The notes under the pieces are model-generated. The model saw only the letters and a program-made list of their open reading frames with translations. It did no database searches and was not told where the DNA came from. This document shows positions 54,146-64,000 of a stretch of 64,000 bases of DNA, piece after piece. Origin of the DNA: Harmonia axyridis (taxonomy: Eukaryota; Arthropoda; Insecta; Coleoptera; Coccinellidae); the NCBI RefSeq assembly GCF_914767665.1, contig NC_059504.1:8558501-8622500 (forward strand), in the 5' to 3' direction. A program made the translations under genes and the position numbers. Numbering within the stretch: position 1 is the first letter of the stretch; each line of letters starts with the position of its first letter.

Positions 54146-55046
54146 TATATTTTCGATACAAAAAGACCGACCAAAATATGGTATTCTGGATGTTGACATG
54201 AAATTATTACTTCAAGCTTCGTGCTAAATCCCAAGCTGATCACATGATCAAAACCTTAAAACATCGTTGAAAAAATATTGGAAAAGAAATACCCAATATT
54301 TTCATGACAGACCTAATTAGATTGAGAATTTTCGTGTATATTAAAAATTTCGAAGAATATGGTCAAAAATAAGAAACGTACAAATGCTCATGACTTTACG
54401 TTGGTGCTTTCTTTTCATTAACCTACTTAATATACATATGTAGTTGAAGGGATGTTTATAATGCAGAAAGATGATTCTATAACCTCAGTTTTATGTAACA
54501 ACAAATTTCAGCCTATGCCTTAACAAAAATTGCATAAATTACTGTTATTTACTAATTACTATCACTATGAATTCGTGAAAATGAGTCAACTTTCAAAAGA
54601 TTTCATCAAACTGCAAGAGAATTTTTTTTACTTTCTCCCTCAATGACTCAATTTTTACCCATTTCAGCGAATCACATTTATATTCATTACAAGCAAGATT
54701 CCCCATTTATTTTTCTTGATTCGTATGCCTTTCGAATACTTGGGCTGCGTAGGCGGATAGTCATCATCTCGTTTAAACTTTTCCAACTCCTCTGCTTATC
54801 ATCTAATTTCATCGTTAAGTCGTGCAAAAATTTTCATCGTCTCAATCCAAGTGTACTCCATTTAATTTCTGAATTTGAAATTGTCTCTACAATATTCGGG
54901 TAGGGATTATAAGAAAGAGCGTTTTAATCATGTTAATCCTAACAAACTCTTTCTGGTATTCATTTTTCGGATTTATAGTAATTTAATTTAGATATTTGAA
55001 TAATCTTAGATATAGGCTATTTAACACTATGTAAAAATATTTTCCT
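54146..55046. other. unassigned; short match to the 30.4-kb frame
   Basis: Around 54270-54330 the text AAATATTGGAAAAGAAATAC, CCAATATTTTCATGACAG resembles 30420-30480, so both may be relics of one element. The rest is unassigned. Confidence 0.35.
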
Positions 55047-55731
55047 CTTAGTTGAGGAATCGATCAAAAGCAACAACGTGTTTTGTTAATGATTCTGAGC
55101 AGTGTTTGAAGCTGTTTAAGTGCAATAAACCTGAATTTTTGCGTCGGTATGTGACAATGGATGAAACATGTCTTCATCATTTCACTTTGGAGTCTAATCG
55201 ACAGTCAGCTGAGTGGACTGTAAACGATGAACCGAATCAAAAGCGAGGAAAACACAATAGTCAGCTGGCAAGGTTATGGCAACAGTATTCTGGGATGCGC
55301 AAGGTATAATACTCATTGATTACCTCCAAAAGGGCTAGACCATCATCAACGATTATTATATAGCTTTATTGGATCGTTTAACGGATGAAATCGTAAAAAA
55401 ACGGCCCCATTTGAGGAAAAAAGGTGCTGTTTCATCAAGACAATGCACCGTGTCACAAATCAATGGAAACAATGGCAAAATTGCATGAATTGGGCGTAGA
55501 ATTGCTTCTGCATCCACCGTATTCACCAGATCTGGCCTCCAGCGACTATTTCCTGTTTTCAGACTCTAAAGAATGTTCGCTGGAAAGAAATTAAGCACCA
55601 ATGAAGAAGTAATCGCCGAAACTGAGTCCTATTTTGAAGCGAAAGACAAATCGTACTACAAAAATGGTATCGAAAAGTTGGAAGATCGCTATAATCGCTG
55701 TTTCGCACTCGAAGGCAACTATGTTGAATAA
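55047..55731 (+). pseudogene. irritans-like mariner transposase remnant, catalytic region
   Basis: Readable in shifting frames: VNDSEQCLKLFKCNKPEFLR, RYVTMDETCLHHFT (first catalytic D), ESNRQSAEWTVNDEPN, VFWDAQGIILIDYLQKG, FHQDNAPCHKSMETMAKLHE (second D), LLLHPPYSPDLASSDYFLF (third D, 34 residues between D2 and D3), then KSYYKNGIEKLEDRYNRC and LEGNYVE with a stop at 55729-55731. The N-terminal DNA-binding half is missing and there are several frameshifts. It is a different mariner subfamily from the common one in this window. Confidence 0.88.
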
Positions 55732-56819
55732 TAAAATCGAATCTTGCCAAAAAATATCTTTTACTATGGTAGACCGGGGACTTTACATTTGGCCTGTTGT
55801 TAACAATGTACTGAATCAAAGTATAATCCTCAAAATTAGATGGAAGAACTAACTAGTGTATGAATGAAAAGTAGTAAAACATACTGTTCATAAAGCTGAT
55901 TCATCAAAGGGTTTTTTTTTAAGAACACTTAGTCAAAAAAAAAACCATTCCAATAATCTCGTAGAATTTCTTCAAATTAATACAACAGAATGATTGAATT
56001 CCCATTATAAAAAAATCATCGTCGGAAAACCATAAAGAAGTGTATTTTCTCTGACATTCAGTGAACATTTTCACACTCGCTTATCCTGGAAAATATTAAA
56101 TTAAAATGTCGAACTTTAATCTGTTATGTCAAGTCGCGTTGGAGACAAAGTCTGCTGATATAGATTCGGTGTTCAGCCAGATCTAGTGATCCGTGAAGGG
56201 AATTTTGTCACGCCAAAGCCTCCGGGAACCCCCTGCAAATACCAGAAGGGGAACGTTTTGATACCTCGTCGACCTTTCAATTGGGATTATGTCACCTGTC
56301 TAACAGGGCTATGAATAAAGATTACGATTAAGCGCGTGGTAATGAAATTGACGCTGGATGCAAATGAATCCTGGGATGGATTTTGGATCGATAGACGATT
56401 ATTGTTGGGGAATATGGAGGTGATATGGAAAATATGGGAGTTTGGTTCGTAGAGGATTTTATTTTTGAACAAGCAAATTGGAAAAACTAACCAGTGTTCT
56501 CTTTGAGAGATAAATTATTTTCTGAATTAAATCTGCAGAAAGATTCATCAGGGCTTTACTGATTTCTCTGGTGATAACCAAAGACCAACGTCGTATTTTC
56601 AGATTTACATTTACCAAAGGTTTTCCAATAAAGAGTTTCATTTTGATATTGAAAAAATCCCGAGATGAATGAATGGATGTTTATTTCGTTGTCAGTATGA
56701 AGGTATGCCATTGACTATAGAAGAGGATATTATCCAAATGGCCCAATAACAACGGTTGCAACATCATATCTTTTCCATCTTTTCAAAGAAAATTTCTCTT
56801 TCTATAATAGAATATTTTT
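55732..56819. other. unassigned sequence
   Basis: No convincing gene. Short frames around 56287-56641 are unrecognised. Confidence 0.4.
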
Positions 56820-57335
56820 TGAGGTCTGCAGAAAGCCAGTAGTCACTGGGTGCCAGATCTTGAAAAATAGCTGGATAGTAAAGCAATTGGAAGCGCAATT
56901 CGCTCAATTTGACAATGGTTTTATCCATTCGTAATTAGGAGTATAATTATTCTCTATTCACTTCATTAAGGCCATTTTTTTTCTTTGGCATCAGCAAAAA
57001 ACCTGCAGTAATAACTGAGAGATAGATCTGGAGACTGAACTGGGTGGTTCAATTTGGCTATGATTTTCATCGATTTTTGTGAAAGAGCATTGTCTTCGTG
57101 AAATAGAAATTTTTATCTTTATTCAAGGAAGTTTTTTGCTAATATATCCCCAAATATCCCAAAATATGGATACCATTACCTTGAAAGCTGATGTTTGAGA
57201 AATTGGTCCCTTCGAATGGCTTTGACTGCTTTTCAATCTGCTAACGTTCTCTTTGATTCAGGAGTGAAGAAATGAATCTATGTTTCATCCACTGTCACCT
57301 ATTGATGCGAAAAATCATGTTTATTCCGCTTAAAC
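56820..57335 (-). pseudogene. mariner transposase remnant (irritans-like), heavily decayed
   Basis: Minus-strand translation gives VTVDET-IHFFTPESKRTLAD (first catalytic D), WYPYFGIFGDILAKN, LFHEDNALSQKSMKIIAKLN (second D), and near 56820-56900 LRFQLLYYPAIFQDLAPSDY (third D) with WLSADLKK. The order and spacing match the mariner at 55047-55731. Numerous stops, frameshifts and rearranged segments show an old copy. Confidence 0.7.
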
Positions 57336-57785
57336 AACTGCAAACAAAAAACAGCACTTATTGCAAGTAATGGACAAATTTTCACGCGAATTAGTGAAAC
57401 TTCAACTCAACGTAACACAATTTAAGATTACTCGGAACCATTTCGAGGACTTTTTTGATGTTTTTCAAAATAACTGCCGAATTCGGGCGACCAGAACGTT
57501 CAACATCGTTGGTGGTTCTCTGATCACATTTGAAGTAAGCATACTACCTTTTAACCTAATCATGTATTTTTTTTTAAGCAATAAAGGCACTATTATTAAT
57601 ATTAACTATTGTCGTTGAACGAGCTGAATCTTAATAACATCTTTAAAGCCATTGCTTTGCTAGTGTAGTACTTTTTTCATAAATAATCGTGTTTTTATCG
57701 ATTTTTCAAACAATCACAAATGTAGCGTCACTCATTTAACCTTAACTGTGCGCCTGGCACAACACTTATTGAGTGACGTGTTCAT
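57336..57785. other. unassigned sequence
   Basis: An 85-codon frame (57361-57618) is open. It may be the inactive remainder of the mariner N-terminus on the opposite strand, but this was not recognised. Confidence 0.3.
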
Positions 57786-58357
57786 CGAGTAATAAACACA
57801 GGTAGAGTGATAGAATAGAGGCAATTTTTACATGTCCCCAACATGGTTAGATTACGTTGATGGATTGTGATATATTTTCAAATCCACAATTTTACTATAT
57901 CGTTATGAAAGTATTATATTGAATGAAATATATTTATTTGAGTAATTCCCGATTAAACATGCAAATTTGAATATTTGGAATCCGATATTTTTCCTAATTG
58001 TCGAATTTTTATAATAACCAGAATATTTTTTAATTTCTGTATCTACCTGCTGAAATCCAAGATTTGGCAACTTTTGCTCATCTAGTGTCATCAGTGGTTT
58101 CACGTCGTTTGGCGCGCTTGTAGTTTGTCTGCTGAATTTCTGATATATTTAGGTATTTATTTCAATATATTTTGAGTTAATATGAAACTTTGATTCACTA
58201 TGGGACATAAGAAGTGCGCTATTTGTGGAGAAACTCGCGTATCAGTGATATGTTTTCATTTCCGCTCGCTTCATGTCAAATTTAATAGTTCATGTTGGGG
58301 ACAAAATTTGCCTACTGAAAATGACATATGCTCCCTCTTTCTATGTTTAAAACTCTG
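57786..58357 (+). mobile_element. 590-bp MITE family, copy 4
   Basis: Ends CGAGTAATAAACACAGGTAG and CTATGTTTAAAACTCT, more decayed than in copies 2 and 3. The internal landmarks TTGTGATATATTTTCAAATC, TTTCACGTCGTTTGGCGCGC and TTCATGTCAAATTTAATAG are present. No flanking duplication recognised. Same orientation as the copy at 20042. Confidence 0.8.
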
Positions 58358-59209
58358 AGGACGTCGAAGAATTTGATCCCACGAATTATTGAACCTTCAG
58401 CTCTTTTCCATAAAATTATCTCAACTAACTTTTCATATTTTATCCGGCAAGGTGTCCTCATTGAAATACGTCTACTCCAGCTTCCCATCTTCCATAAGGC
58501 ACCAGTCTAGACTCTTCCAAATCCCAAAACTTCTCCCAACTTCCATCACACGACATAGAAAATGAGCACACCTCTCCACATCCCCCGATCTCCCTAGCAA
58601 AAAGACAAAAAGAGGCACACAACGTTTTCATCAGTCACGTTGATTCAACAGATTTCAGCGAGAGAGATGCAGATGAATCAAAAAGGAGCCGAAAGGACGC
58701 TTTTACACTTCTTTTTTTTTCAGTTCAACAGTGGTCCATTCAAGGAGTATTAAGTCCTTTTTAAATACAGCACAGCGGGCAAATCTCCCCGTCGAAAGTC
58801 TGATTGCGGCAGACAATGGAACTCTAATGCCCGCCTCTCTGCCGGAGTGAGCCTTTGGGGAATTTTGATACTTGAAAACGATTTCGTTTAGCCGCCTCCC
58901 AGCTTACAGTCGTTATTAAGCGATCTCGGCGGTTTGGAACATGTGTTTGAGCATCGTTATACACATCCGATTTTGCGCCAGTCTATTGTTTTCATATTAT
59001 CCGGCTTGATTGAACTTCGTGGTGTGGTTTAGTTTCTTTTCGTCTCTCTTGAATGTATTTCCCTTGGGTTGAGAATCTAAGTTTTTCTATGGAGAGAGTT
59101 TTTGCGCTGCTGGATTTTCATTAATTTTGCCTTGATATTGACTGCTCTAAACCTGTACTTGAAAATATGTTCGGTGTAGTGAGTAAAGAGATTTATGGAG
59201 TGGTGAGTC
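58358..59209. other. no gene; CpG-containing unique sequence at 58500-58980
   Basis: No conserved frame. Moderately GC-rich, unique within the window. Confidence 0.35.
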
Positions 59210-59525
59210 ACAGGACTAAGCAGTAAAAACACATAGTCACCTTCAGAAGCGTTGCATGTCCTTGAACATTCCTTTAACTTTTTAATACCTTTTCTGTATA
59301 AATATTCATCTTTTTTTTCGAAATAGGCTTCAACTTCGACAATCACTTCTTCATTTGTTCCAAATTTCTTTCCCTGAAGCTTATTTTGAGGTCTGCAAAA
59401 AGCTAGTAATCACTGGAAGCCAGATCTGGGAAATAAGCTGGGTGGTCAAGCCGTTGGATGCTCAATTTGTTTAATTTCACCATGATTTTCATCGATTTGT
59501 GACAAGGAGTTAATGTATTGAAGAA
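59210..59525 (-). pseudogene. mariner transposase C-terminal fragment (irritans-like)
   Basis: Minus strand reads KLSIQRLDHPAYFPDLASSD with Y (third catalytic D), then stop, LFADLKISFREKKFGTNEEV, VEVEAYFEKKDEYLYRKGIK and KECSRTCNASEGDYV. This parallels the end of the remnant at 55047-55731. The 5' parts are missing. Confidence 0.8.
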
Positions 59526-60877
59526 GATGCCAACTTTATCCATTCCTCAAAGCGCACAATATCTGGGCCTCTCTCTCGGCACGATATGGATTATTTTGCG
59601 TCTGGATTTGCATCTGCATCCTTATAAGACTCAGTTGACCCAAGAACTAGAGCCAGCCGACAATGGATGCTTGAACAACAAATTCAAACCGCCAATCGTC
59701 ATCGTTATAGCCAAATATTTTTTTTGGCCTGAAATTAATGATATGAAATCGGAAGAGATGTGGTTTCCAGTAAGCAACATGACTCGTTTTGGCTTTATAA
59801 CAAGAAAAATTCCCATCAAATAAGTTTCTACTATTACCGAACTCAACCATTCTGAATCTTCCCTGCATATTTTGGTAACAGTATATTTCGTGCGAGGGAT
59901 AATTTATTTCGACCTCGAATTCTTCATCAATCATCTATTCCCCTATTACAAGCACTATAGAAACAAAAAAGGTACATTTCAAGAATTCATTGTTCAATAC
60001 CAAGGATGACTAAAAAACCGTTCACCTACTTATCATTGACACCAAACATTCACCCATCTCTTCGCGTACCCTTTCATGCTCTTCAAGCAGCTGCAGATCC
60101 ACTTCACGCACACACCCTTCAGGGTGTTGAAGCCGAGAACATGTTTTTTACGATTGTGCTACGCTGCTCCACTCGAGCAACCCCTGAACTCACGCTGTGC
60201 AACAAGAGCGCACCAGCCAAATTTAAATACCTATACCCCAGTCATCGAATGAATATTAACACTGGTCGTTTCTATAAAGGGGTATTAGAGCTAAGCTTCT
60301 CCGCCATACGAAGGCTGAAGTAGACGCAAACTTGGTCCCATTCATATTGAGCGATATTCTGGTTATTAAACGTCGCAGGAATTAGTCGATGTATAAACAT
60401 CTGTTCCAATACCGCCACCAATGTAAATTCGGGTTGTTCGGTAAGCCGACGAAATTTATTGACTTTCTGACTCGGGGGAAGATTTTGGTTCGAAAAGTTG
60501 CGAGGATTTGCATACGGCTTTATGTTTTTTCTGTGGTGGTACAAGATTGTTTCGTGGAGTTAGATGGGTGTTTCAGACTGCGGTTTATAAGCTTCTCGTT
60601 AATTTACTTCGGTTTAATGAAGAGTTGGAAGGACAGGACTAAGTCGAGATCATCTGTGGAACTGCCAGGGAAAAAAAGTGTATCTACTTTTCACTATTCA
60701 GTACGTTCAATCGGCTACTGATCTACATGGACGATATTCTGTATTGCTCGAGTTGAAAGAGCTTTTAGGGATGTTTTTCTGTTTTTATTACAACCAAAAA
60801 ATTGGCGCTGTAAAAGTTTATGCTGTAATAATACAATGGTATTCAGTTCAACTCGATGTTTCTCAAACAATCATCTA
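59526..60877. other. no supported gene
   Basis: A minus-strand frame (59647-59934) contains NLFDGNFSCYKAKTSHVAYW, faintly like a FLYWCH zinc finger but without the cysteines. Overlapping frames at 60006-60721 are unrecognised. CpG content is raised around 60060-60240. Confidence 0.3.
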
Positions 60878-61817
60878 AAGGGTGTTTTTTTTAGAGCTAT
60901 AGAACTTTAAATTGCAATAAAACAACGATAGATTATTGGATTGACATGAATTTTATTTATCCGCAAGATAATCTTGTGGCATTACATTTTAAATATTATT
61001 TCTGGCATATGACCGCCACGGCTGGCTCGGATGTAGTCCAATCTGGACGTCCAATTTTCGATGACTTTTTCCAACATTTTGTGGCCGTATATCGGCAATA
61101 ACACGGCGAATGTTGTCTTCCAAATGGTCAAGGGTTTGTGGCTTATCCGCATAGACCAATGACTTTACATAGCCCCACAGAAAGTAGTCTAGCGGTGTTA
61201 AATCACAAGATCTTGGAGGCCAATTCACAGGTCCAAAACGTGAAATTAGGCGGTCACCGAGGCGGTCACCAAACGTTACTTTCAATAAATCGATTGTGGC
61301 ACGAGCTGTGTGACATGTTGCGCCGTCTTGTTTGAACCACAGCTCATTGACATCATGGTTGTTCAATTCAGGAATGAAAAAATTAGTAATCTCTATACCG
61401 ATCACCATTGACTGTAACGTTCTGGCCATCATCGTTTTTGAAGAAGTACGGACCAATGATTCCACCAGCTCATAAAGCGCACCAAACAGTCAGTTTTTCT
61501 GGATGTAACGATCTTTCGACAGGATTAGCTTCACTCCAAATGCGGCAGTTTTGTTTGTTGACGTAGCCATTCAACCAGAAGTGCGCTTCATCTCTAAACA
61601 AAATAAAATGAACGTAGTGCGCGATAAATATTCCGCACAGAACCATTATTTTTGAAATAAAATTGCACTTTTTGCAAGTGTTGTTCAGGGGTGAGTCTAT
61701 TCATGATGATTTGCCAAACTAAACTGAGAATAAATCACATGACAGCTGTCAAATCGGCCGCCATATCGAACAGTAATGCCAACTTAAAGTTATATACCTC
61801 GAAAAAAAAACACACGT
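60878..61817 (-). mobile_element. rosa-type DD41D element, copy E
   Basis: TA at 60876-60877 and 61818-61819. The left end is AAGGGTG, T-run, AGAGCTATAGAACTTTAAAT; the right end is TATATACCTCG, A-run, CACAC. It has the same N-terminal deletion junction as copies B and C. The minus-strand catalytic part (60989-61465) keeps NDVNELWFKQDGATCHTA and NWPPRSCDLTPLDYFLWG. A 12-bp tandem duplication (AGGCGGTCACCG) adds four residues between the second and third aspartates. Small frameshifts remain at both ends of the frame. Confidence 0.9.
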
Positions 61818-61819
61818 TA

Positions 61820-63231
61820 GAATCTAGATGTAAACAATATTCAATAAGTTCTCAGAATAATCCAATCTTCCATTTTTGCCAGGAATGAATATGTCAATGT
61901 TTTGTTTAGTTAGAAATCTTAAATTTTCTTGGTGTCTATGAAAACCAGTCTTGAAATGCAAGATATGTGTTGCGTCGTTTTACGTTCTTCTATTTTTGAT
62001 CAATTATACCGAATCAAGTGATCTAGTAGTAAATTCAGACCTCAAAATTCAAAATACGCTATACGAGTATAATACGCAATACGCAATAAAATTTCTTACT
62101 GTTTTCGGTCCGAAAAAGATGAAATATATTGATTCTGTGAGATTTGGCCCCGGGATCTTTGAAGAAATCTTATAATTTCAAATGACCACAAAGCTTATTT
62201 TCAATGTAGAAATTACGCGTATGTAACTGAATTTACGACAGTTTTGCCAATTTAGCAACAAAAATAATTTCTACAACCTCTTCAATCTGGCAACTCCACC
62301 AGTAAATATAAAACATTCCTCATGAATAAGAAGTGATGAAATTTTTATAAGGATATACGATATTCCTTGTAAGAAATAGCTCAATGCTATCTTCAAACGA
62401 AAATTTCGACTCTTGAATATCTGCTTACACCTATAGAATACCCTCGATATATACAATGCATAAAAACTCGAACAAATTCTCCTTCACATCTATAACAGCA
62501 TTCAAATGGATACATCAAGACAATCGACATGATACCCGAGGGAACTGCACTAAAATATGGATGCGCAACTAGAATATTTATGCTGGAGATGCGGCAACTG
62601 CGCTGAGTGCTCCGTTGCTGGTGAAATAAGCGCTACATCCCCTTGACAAATGAAGGTTCGCAGCTGGCTAGATTAAATCTAAGATCGCCGATAAAACTTT
62701 CAAACATAATCCAGATTCAGGCCTCGCTCCGCCCTTGGGTTTCCCAATATTGGGTTCACCCTTTATGTTATACGCCACTCATCAATATTAACTGCAAAAA
62801 TCCAATTAAAGTATGGCGGTCTCTGGTCAATATCTTTTAAGGTTGAGCGGTTTCATCAGAGGATTTCTTTTCCATCAGGATTATTCCATCTGCTTGGTTG
62901 TTGAATTAGATATGGAAGCAGGAAAATCATCAAAACATTTTGGTTAAAGGCTTTGGTTGATAACATACTCTGAGAGTTAAATGCAACACCATGAAGACCT
63001 CATCATTTGTGACCAAACTTGGCGGACATGTTCAACTAGTGTTGTTTGAGAACATTTGACGTTTGTTGTAACCATTCAAATTATAGGGTATATTTCTTGA
63101 TAGATTGACTCCGTTTCAATATCATTTTTGGTAGAAATTCTTCTGCTTCCATGTTTTTCTTTGCATTTTGAGGTTGCAATTATGCTTAGAGTGCGACAAT
63201 GTGAATATTATTAACAACTGAGACAATTTGA
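61820..63231. other. no supported gene
   Basis: A frame at 61951-62175 reads CKICVASFYVLLFLINYTES and looks like a short secreted peptide, but it lacks an ATG. Everything else is AT-rich without recognisable features. Confidence 0.35.
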
Positions 63232-63323
63232 CCCTAGACCATGCTTGATAACACAGTAATACAGGGAAATAAGGGTTGAGACGTAATCCTTTGTATTACT
63301 GCGTTACCAAGCATAGTCTAGAG
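63232..63323. repeat. inverted repeat with 32-nt arms
   Basis: 63232-63263 (CCATGCTTGATAACACAGTA as core) is complementary to 63292-63323 (TACTGCGTTACCAAGCATAG as core) at 28 of 32 positions, with a 28-nt spacer. It sits directly before a Tc1-like remnant. Confidence 0.65.
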
Positions 63324-63935
63324 AAAGTCAAGAATATCGTAGGCGAGGAAGTGGACAGCCAAGACAGAAAAATGTAGTCCAGGACAGCCATATTCGATTA
63401 ATGTTAAAAGATAAATTCTTGAGTACAAGATCCAGTGTACCGTGGAATAAGAGCTTTTGGTTGGCAGTTCAGTCCTATCGACCACAGTTTGTGTTTCCGC
63501 TGATGGCTCTTCATCTACAGCATCTATGTTTGGTTGTACCTTGCGACTGGATTATGATGTGGAATAGCAGATGGTGGTTTTCAGCAATCAATCCTGGTTT
63601 TGCTTGGGAATTCACTATGGTCACATTTTGGTCAGACGTCGACGTGGAGAACGCCACAATGTCCAGTTGAATCCCATGTGCACCACACTGTTCCTAGGAG
63701 TTATGGTATGAGGTTCTATTGTTTATGGAAGCAGGTTTCAATTGGTATTCATCTGAGGCAATATGAATCCCCATCGATATGTTGGTGTAGTGATAGAACC
63801 TCACATCTTCTCAATTCTGCAAAAGTTGAAGGACACTATTTTGCATCAGGATAATACCCATCCCCACATTGCAAACCATTTTATGGAGAGCTTTGAAGAA
63901 GCTTATGCCAACATCTTGCAATTCTACTGATCCCG
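63324..63935 (+). pseudogene. Tc1-like transposase remnant
   Basis: Successive frames give RRRGSGQPRQKNVVQDSHIR with LML (the GRPR-type linker and second DNA-binding subdomain), HILVRRRRGERHN, VQLNPMCTTLFLGVMV, GSIVYGSRFQLVFI, GNMNPHRYVGVVIEPHIFSI, and LHQDNTHPHIANHFMESFEE (second catalytic D). The glutamate block is not visible. Stops and at least three frameshifts. A long ORF at 63401-63670 is an out-of-frame passage through the same pseudogene. Confidence 0.75.
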
Positions 63936-64000
63936 ACTAAAATTTTTCAATTTTTTCCTTTTCTTTATAACATTTTCTAGAAAAGCTTCGTAAGAAAATG

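Noticed and set aside
58199..58357. THAP-like zinc finger (MGHKKCAICGETR ... W ... ICS) in the MITE copy at 57786
   Set aside because: The frame points outward into the terminal repeat, is broken in the other three copies, and lacks the conserved HF and AVPTIF parts. Probably chance.
59647..59934. FLYWCH-type zinc finger on the minus strand
   Set aside because: Has the GN...LFDG...AYW layout but lacks the metal-binding cysteines and histidines.
61951..62175. Putative short secreted peptide with hydrophobic start
   Set aside because: Starts with TTG, no in-frame ATG, and no clear acceptor to make it a downstream exon.
63401..63854. 89- and 84-codon frames near the right edge
   Set aside because: They are out-of-frame readings of a frameshifted Tc1-like pseudogene, whose true pieces (RRRGERH, LHQDNTHPH) lie in other frames.

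Overview
The window is 64 kb of AT-rich eukaryotic nuclear DNA. Introns with GT/AG borders (one of 54 nt), mariner, Tc1, DD41D 'rosa' and hAT transposons, LINE fragments and a three-unit TTAGG-type telomere motif all point to an insect. The mix of transposon families fits a beetle, but that is inference. There is no bacterial operon structure, CRISPR array or complete transposase gene.

One host gene is well supported, on the + strand. Five exons at 4777-5023, 6224-6483, 15967-16105, 16160-16272 and 45099-45278 join in one continuous frame of 312 codons plus stop. Exons begin at or beside P-x-P-x-x-Y motifs (PSPAHY, PEPDLY, PPVTKY, PGPADY). This is the signature of sperm-tail PG-rich (STPG/SHIPPO) repeat proteins, which are linked to ciliary or sperm-tail microtubules. 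The start of the gene was not found and probably lies to the left of the window. Introns 2 and 4 (9.5 kb and 28.8 kb) contain most of the repeats in the first 45 kb. Downstream of 45.3 kb I see no convincing host gene.

The rest is a dense, nested transposon landscape. (1) Five DD41D rosa-type copies (849-1730, 5266-6204, 9221-9504, 14550-15456, 60878-61817). Each has lost the N-terminal DNA-binding part, by at least three different deletions. (2) About ten broken copies of DD34D mariners, nine of them sharing one terminal sequence, plus three remnants of an irritans-like mariner and two Tc1-like remnants. (3) Two non-autonomous hAT elements with perfect 8-bp target-site duplications (2164-3283, 40086-40958). 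(4) Two near-identical 600-bp elements in opposite orientation (7113-7722, 11254-11850). (5) A 590-bp MITE family with four near-complete copies. (6) Tandem arrays of a 470-490 bp unit and of a 118-bp unit. (7) LINE 3' ends and small retro-insertions with 14-15 bp duplications. (8) Several foldback structures.

The most unusual object is at 32085-32293. A threonine-type tRNA-like sequence is capped onto two 62-nt complementary arms, and the whole insert is flanked by a 14-bp direct repeat. The next most useful observation is a rosa element ending 17 bp of host sequence upstream of the exon-2 splice acceptor. Between the repeats lie islands with more GC and CpG (for example 12.0-12.5, 16.8-17.25, 18.95-19.6, 33.2-33.9, 35.7-36.1, 43.1-43.4 and 49.8-50.1 kb). 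They have no readable genes and may be regulatory.
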